Shown here one piece after another: positions 59,911 through 64,000 of a DNA stretch of 64,000 nt. A program made the position numbers and the translations under genes. Position 1 is the stretch's first letter. Every line of letters starts with the position of its first letter. The DNA comes from Saturnia japonica. Lineage: Eukaryota > Arthropoda > Insecta > Lepidoptera > Saturniidae. The notes beneath the pieces were generated by a model that ran no database searches, had not been told where the DNA came from, and saw only the letters and a list, made by a program, of their open reading frames with translations. The stretch spans positions 14,051,327 to 14,115,326 of the forward strand of contig CM065313.1 of the NCBI GenBank assembly GCA_033032175.1, read 5' to 3'.

Positions 59911-60659
59911 TTTATGACTTACTAAAACTATGCTACTACGTGAGTGCTACAAAATACATAAATTGCTGAAAACTAAAAGAAAATATTTATTGTAATCATT
60001 TATTTTATCGTTTTTATAATTTATCGAAACTTTTAGGCAATTAGGGTTTCACTTGTTAAAGGAGGATTATACCAAACCTTTAACAAACTATACCATTTCC
60101 ATTTCTTTATTTTCTCGATGACAGCTCCTGTGAAAACTTGAATGAGCGTCTTTTTACGTAATGTATGCATTATTTTATATAAATATGATGTTTACACAAG
60201 TACAAGGTTATACCAGAGTCGCAGAAGCTGGTAGGGATGAAGTTATATCGATAAACGTAACACGATAACAGACCCGATATTTTTTTACAAAATATAAGAA
60301 GCTAAACTACTGCCGGATACTTGTGTAAAAACTTATTAACTAATATTATACTTCATTACAAGATATTACACGTATTAATTATTGATTGATAATGCCAACT
60401 TCTTCAAAATTTTCGAAGCTATTGTAAAATAAGTAGATATAGGTAGGTACTCGACAATGAAACAAAATAATTATAACGACAGGTAATCATTGTTTGAATG
60501 TTTTTGTTGTCTTTGTCTTTGTTCAAAATATAATAAATATATGGGATACTACGTATCCTCTGGTTATTGGTCTATGGTCTATGCTACGTATATTTTCTGC
60601 AAAACACAGACTATGCCAAGTGCAATAATATACTTTAGACATAGGTATAGATTAAAAAT
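59911..60659. other. AT-rich spacer
   Basis: No gene seen. Confidence 0.4.
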
Positions 60660-61508
60660 GAACCTCGCGGTCGTCCGAAGACTTTGGTCGACAATGACGA
60701 ATTAAAGGCGATTGCGGAAGCTGATGATACACAATCTACGGCTGAATTAGCAGCAGCTTTCGACGTTAGCGTCAAAATAATATTGGTCAATTTGCGACAA
60801 ATTGGCAAGGTAAAAAAGCATGACAAATGGGTGCCCCACGAACTCAATGATCACCAGCGCGAAGTACGCGTCGAGACGTGCCTTGCACTGCTCAACAGAC
60901 ACACAAATGAAGGAATTTTGAACCGCATTGTTACCTGCGATGAAAAATGGATTCTGTTTGATAACCGCAAGTGCTCAGCAAGTTGGTTGGATCCTGGTTC
61001 AGCACTTAAACAATGCCCTAAACGAAAACTTACCCCTAGAAAAGTGATGGTCACTGTTTGGTGGTCTAGCGCCGGTGTGATTCATCACAGCTTCTTACCA
61101 AACGGGGTGAGCATTACTGCAGATGTGTACTGTGAAGAACTGAACACAATGATGGAGAAGCTGGCACATCTCCTACCAGCATTGGTCAATCGCTCGTCTC
61201 CGCTGCTCCTGCACGACAACGCGCGACCTCATACTGCACAGCAGACGGTCTTCAAGTTGCAAGAACTGGGGTTGGAAGTTCTCCGTCATCCGCCCTACTC
61301 ACCAGACCTTGCGCCTACAGACTACTACTTTTTCTAAAATTTGGATAACTACTTGGCGGGAAAAAAATTCAATACCCGAGAGGCAGTACAAAATGCCTTT
61401 GAAGAATTTGTTGCCTCCCATCCAGCTGATTTCTTTAAGAAGGGCGTCAATAAACTGCAACTGTGCTGGTAAAGGTGCATTGACTGCATGGGTGATTACT
61501 TCGATTAA
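60660..61508 (+). pseudogene. Cecropia-type mariner transposase, 5'-truncated, two stops
   Basis: The frame starts abruptly at EPRGRPKTLVDNDELK, so the N-terminal 60 or so residues with the first helix-turn-helix are missing. The catalytic domain follows: Asp in VTCDEKWILFDN, Asp in LLHDNARPHTAQ, and Asp in LAPTDYYFF with 34 residues between the last two (DD34D). TAA stops interrupt at 61335-61337 and 61470-61472, and the natural end is at 61506-61508 (DYFD). The text resembles the cecropia subfamily that includes human Hsmar1 (KVMVTVWWS...GVIH..FL..G). No 5' inverted repeat is left. Confidence 0.9.
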
Positions 61509-62529
61509 TACAAATAAAAAATACATGAAAAAATTTCGTTTAAATTTTTTCATACAAAACGGCAATTTCATAGGTAAAGACCTAATATTTGTTATGAAAT
61601 TATCGTTTCATTTAGCTATACTAACATGATGGAGCGTAATAAAACGTTATAAAAATATGATTTTTTCCATGAGGTTCGATTTTTTTCTGTCCCATCATCA
61701 AAGGTGTCATTAGTACTATCGTCTGTCTTCGTTTTCTGGAGCGGTCTCCTAATTCCCAGTATATGATGTTTTTTTAACATAACATATATTATAATATACA
61801 TGTAGGGGCTCGTCAATCATAAGCTCAAATATTTTAAACTCTATATTCCTTGTATTTTACAAAGAAATTCTTTATTATTAATACAACGCCATTCTGGATT
61901 GCAATATCTGACAGTGAATGACCTGAACACTCCTTCAATGAATGTTTTGATTAGAAATATACTTAATCTTATAATAGTAAGTTTAGAAACTTAATCCTAC
62001 ATACATAAACAAAATTTTTCGACATTAAAAGTTCATAATTTGTTAATACGATAAAAATTTAATCACCATTTATTTAGGAAACATAATAAGTTTTACGGTT
62101 AATAACCGTAGGTAAATATTCACAATAATCTTTTATTTTACACTCACATTCATGATGTAGGGAATAGGTACATTATGAAGGTACGTGTAATATTAGTAAT
62201 AGATTCAAATAAGTAACGAATAGCGAATACCGAGTTGGTGACTATTATTTGATTAATATCCGGTAATAGATATGGTAACTTTATATGCGAAAACAAATAT
62301 ATTCCTTATTAGGAATATCTATAAGCCTATCATAATACCTCTAGCGCATAGCGCATTTCAGCGCAGCGAGGTGGCTACGACACAGATGCCCTTCGTCGGT
62401 CAGTTGACAATTTCATTTCTTTAACTCTCTTGTCTCTCCTACCATTTTGCTGCACCATGGAGCAAATTTGAGTTAGCTCAACGCGCCGGCGCAGTAAGCT
62501 GCGCTTGAGTTATTGCTATTAATTTTTAT
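61509..62529. other. Spacer
   Basis: 61509-61620 may hold the mariner 3' end. 62340-62520 is a GC-richer patch (AGCGCAGCGAGGTGGCTACG, CAACGCGCCGGCGCAG), unidentified. No gene. Confidence 0.4.
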
Positions 62530-62640
62530 AAGTTTTTTTTAGAACTGACTACACTGTTAGCCTGAGGGGCCCTAAAGCCGCTGCGGCTTTTACAGCTTCA
62601 CCGGACTTGGGGGCGAGCGCAGAGGACACTCAGCCGCGAA
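62530..62640 (-). repeat. Solo jockey tail
   Basis: T-run, GACTACACTGTTAGCCTGAG, GGGCCCTAAAGCCGCTGCGG, TTTTACAGCTTCACCGGACT, CACTCAGCCGCGAAAA. It continues 25 bases further into the family than the copy at 44440. Confidence 0.85.
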
Positions 62641-63531
62641 AATTTTTATAAGTTTCCATGTCTACTATTTGTACTTCCCGATGTACCTACTACTTTACTC
62701 TATAGTCTATGATGAATGATCATAATATTCCCGTAATGCCCGTTCCAGACTCACGCAGCGCCGTAAACACCCGTGAAAGGGCGTCAATGTTAGAGTCTTT
62801 GGATTAAAAAGAAAACATATCTCTTCCAGTCAGTGTAACATTATACAAGTATGTGTATCGTGTGTCTTTAAAAAGAAAAGAACAAAATATTGAGATGTCT
62901 TTATTTTATTAAAATAACCATGACAAAAATAAGAAAGTAACAGTGAACGCGAGTGTGGATGGATTTCAAGCCTCGGTTTCCGTTACGAGTCGGTTTTTTG
63001 TGTCCGCGTCAAAGGATTCACGGCCACGCTACGCGAAGAGCGCGAGCGCTTATCCACATTCACGGCTTCGCAGTTCGACTCGTTATAAATTGAATATGTT
63101 AAACAACTAACACTGTACTGTATTAATTATATGAAATGTTTAAATTATTCGACATTTGTGATGATAATATTGCCAGATTTCACAGTACTTTAGGTAGGTG
63201 TATTATATTAAAACAAAACTGTGTAAAGCATAATAAACTCGTTCTGTTGCGATGTATTTTCGTTATCCACCATCTGCTTTTTCTTTCATTGTTTTGTATC
63301 TTTATTAAGCAAATGAAAATGCCTATGTACATATTGTGGTATATCTATGACCTCTTATATCTAGTCTGTGGACGTTCCTTAGCAACTAGTTTGTTATATT
63401 AATTATCATATCTACCACAAAATATGTAACATCGATTTTGTTAATAAAAACCTTATAAATGCAAGGTTTTGTCCTTAACAATTTTATTAACAAAATATTT
63501 ATAAGTATTTGCGAATATATAAGAAAATAAA
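62641..63531 (+). other. Region upstream of gag, possible LTR and leader
   Basis: A Gypsy-type element should have an LTR and primer-binding site here. A TATAAAT at 63084 and AATAAA-like signals near 63230 fit an LTR, but I cannot fix TG...CA boundaries or a tRNA primer match. 63435-63495 contains an inverted TTAATAAAA/TTTTATTAA pair. Confidence 0.3.
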
Positions 63532-64000
63532 ATGGAAAAGTATTTAAAACCAGACCGTTTAGATATCGATCCGTCAAGCGCGTCGGCATCGAAAGAATGG
63601 GAACATTGGAAACGAACATTTGAAAATTTCCTTAAAGCTTCCGAATTGAATATTGGGCAAGTATCTGAGTGCAATTTAAACCTCCTTATAAATCATGTAT
63701 CGTCAAATATATTTACGTACATTAGTGAATGCACTGATTATTCGCAAGCTATGAATATACTTACTAAATTATTTATAAAACCTAAAAATATTATCTATGC
63801 GAGATATGCACTTGCTACTAGAAAACAGCAAGGCGAAGAATCTCTCGATACCTTCTTACAGATATTGAAACAGCTCTCAAAAGACTGTGACTTCAAAAGT
63901 GTCGACGCTAATACAAACAGATATGACTATATAAGGGACGCATTTATTAGTGGCATAAGATCTAGCAAAATTAGACAGCGGCTTCTCGAAAATTTAAACC
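63532..64000 (+). CDS. Gypsy-type retrotransposon gag, N-terminal part (runs off the window)
   Basis: An ATG at 63532 opens a frame with no stop to the window edge (156 codons plus one base). It resembles insect Ty3/Gypsy Gag: KPDRLDIDPSS at 6-16, SKEWEHWKRTFENFL near 20-34, LINHVSS, then IKPKNIIYARYALATRKQQ, GEESLDTFLQILKQLSKDC and IRDAFISGI...IRQRLLEN (the retrotransposon gag/capsid fold). Gag forms the particle that packages the element RNA. The frame is undamaged in the visible part, so the element may be young. Protease, RT and integrase would lie to the right. Confidence 0.85.
   Translation, partial: MEKYLKPDRLDIDPSSASASKEWEHWKRTFENFLKASELNIGQVSECNLNLLINHVSSNIFTYISECTDYSQAMNILTKLFIKPKNIIYARYALATRKQQGEESLDTFLQILKQLSKDCDFKSVDANTNRYDYIRDAFISGIRSSKIRQRLLENLN

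Noticed and set aside
60635..61054. Minus-strand frames over the cecropia-type mariner
   Set aside because: Antisense of the transposase.
63386..63674. Minus-strand frames of 73-77 codons
   Set aside because: Antisense of the gag start and its leader.

Overview
This is a gene-poor, AT-rich, transposon-dense stretch of an insect nuclear genome. It is almost certainly from a lepidopteran (moth or butterfly). The evidence is a set of typical lepidopteran repeats: short Helitron-like elements with 5'-TC and CTAG-3' ends beside a hairpin, jockey-type retrotransposon tails, tRNA-derived SINEs, rosa-type and cecropia-type mariners, and spliced genes whose proteins resemble insect and vertebrate orthologues. 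I see no bacterial or viral gene organisation, no CRISPR array and no true tRNA or rRNA gene.

Four host genes can be supported. Adat1 (1413-4068, minus, two coding exons, 409 aa) is a tRNA adenosine deaminase. Two tandem paralogues of an MFSD9-like major facilitator transporter lie on the minus strand: copy A at 35132-45442 (409 aa) and copy B at 52718-56375 (408 aa). Each has five coding exons, with identical exon lengths and phases from exon 2 onward. Between them, on the plus strand and convergent with copy B, is a single-exon Pet100 gene (52195-52414, 72 aa), a cytochrome c oxidase assembly factor. I see no functional link between the transporters and Pet100; their proximity looks positional.

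The rest is mobile DNA and its remains. 1-9 kb: Adat1, a decayed jockey-type retrotransposon (5560-6985) and a Helitron. 9.3-10.6 kb: a DD41D mariner with perfect 31-bp inverted repeats and a transposase broken by a single stop codon. 10.7-20.0 kb: a Helitron-rich block centred on a 7.2-kb inverted repeat (12164-19345). 20.4-21.8 kb: a hAT remnant of the ZMYM1-like type. 22-30 kb: mostly unique AT-rich DNA with scattered repeats and no recognisable gene. 30.7-31.9 kb: an internally deleted mariner. 35-45 kb: transporter copy A with transposon-inflated introns, including a pogo-type miniature element. 47-51 kb: jockey and Helitron copies. 52-56 kb: Pet100 and transporter copy B. 57-62 kb: retrotransposon, hAT, SINE and cecropia-type mariner remnants. 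63.5-64 kb: the start of a Gypsy-type gag that runs off the right edge.

All calls are from reading the sequence. Family names rest on remembered motifs, not on database searches.
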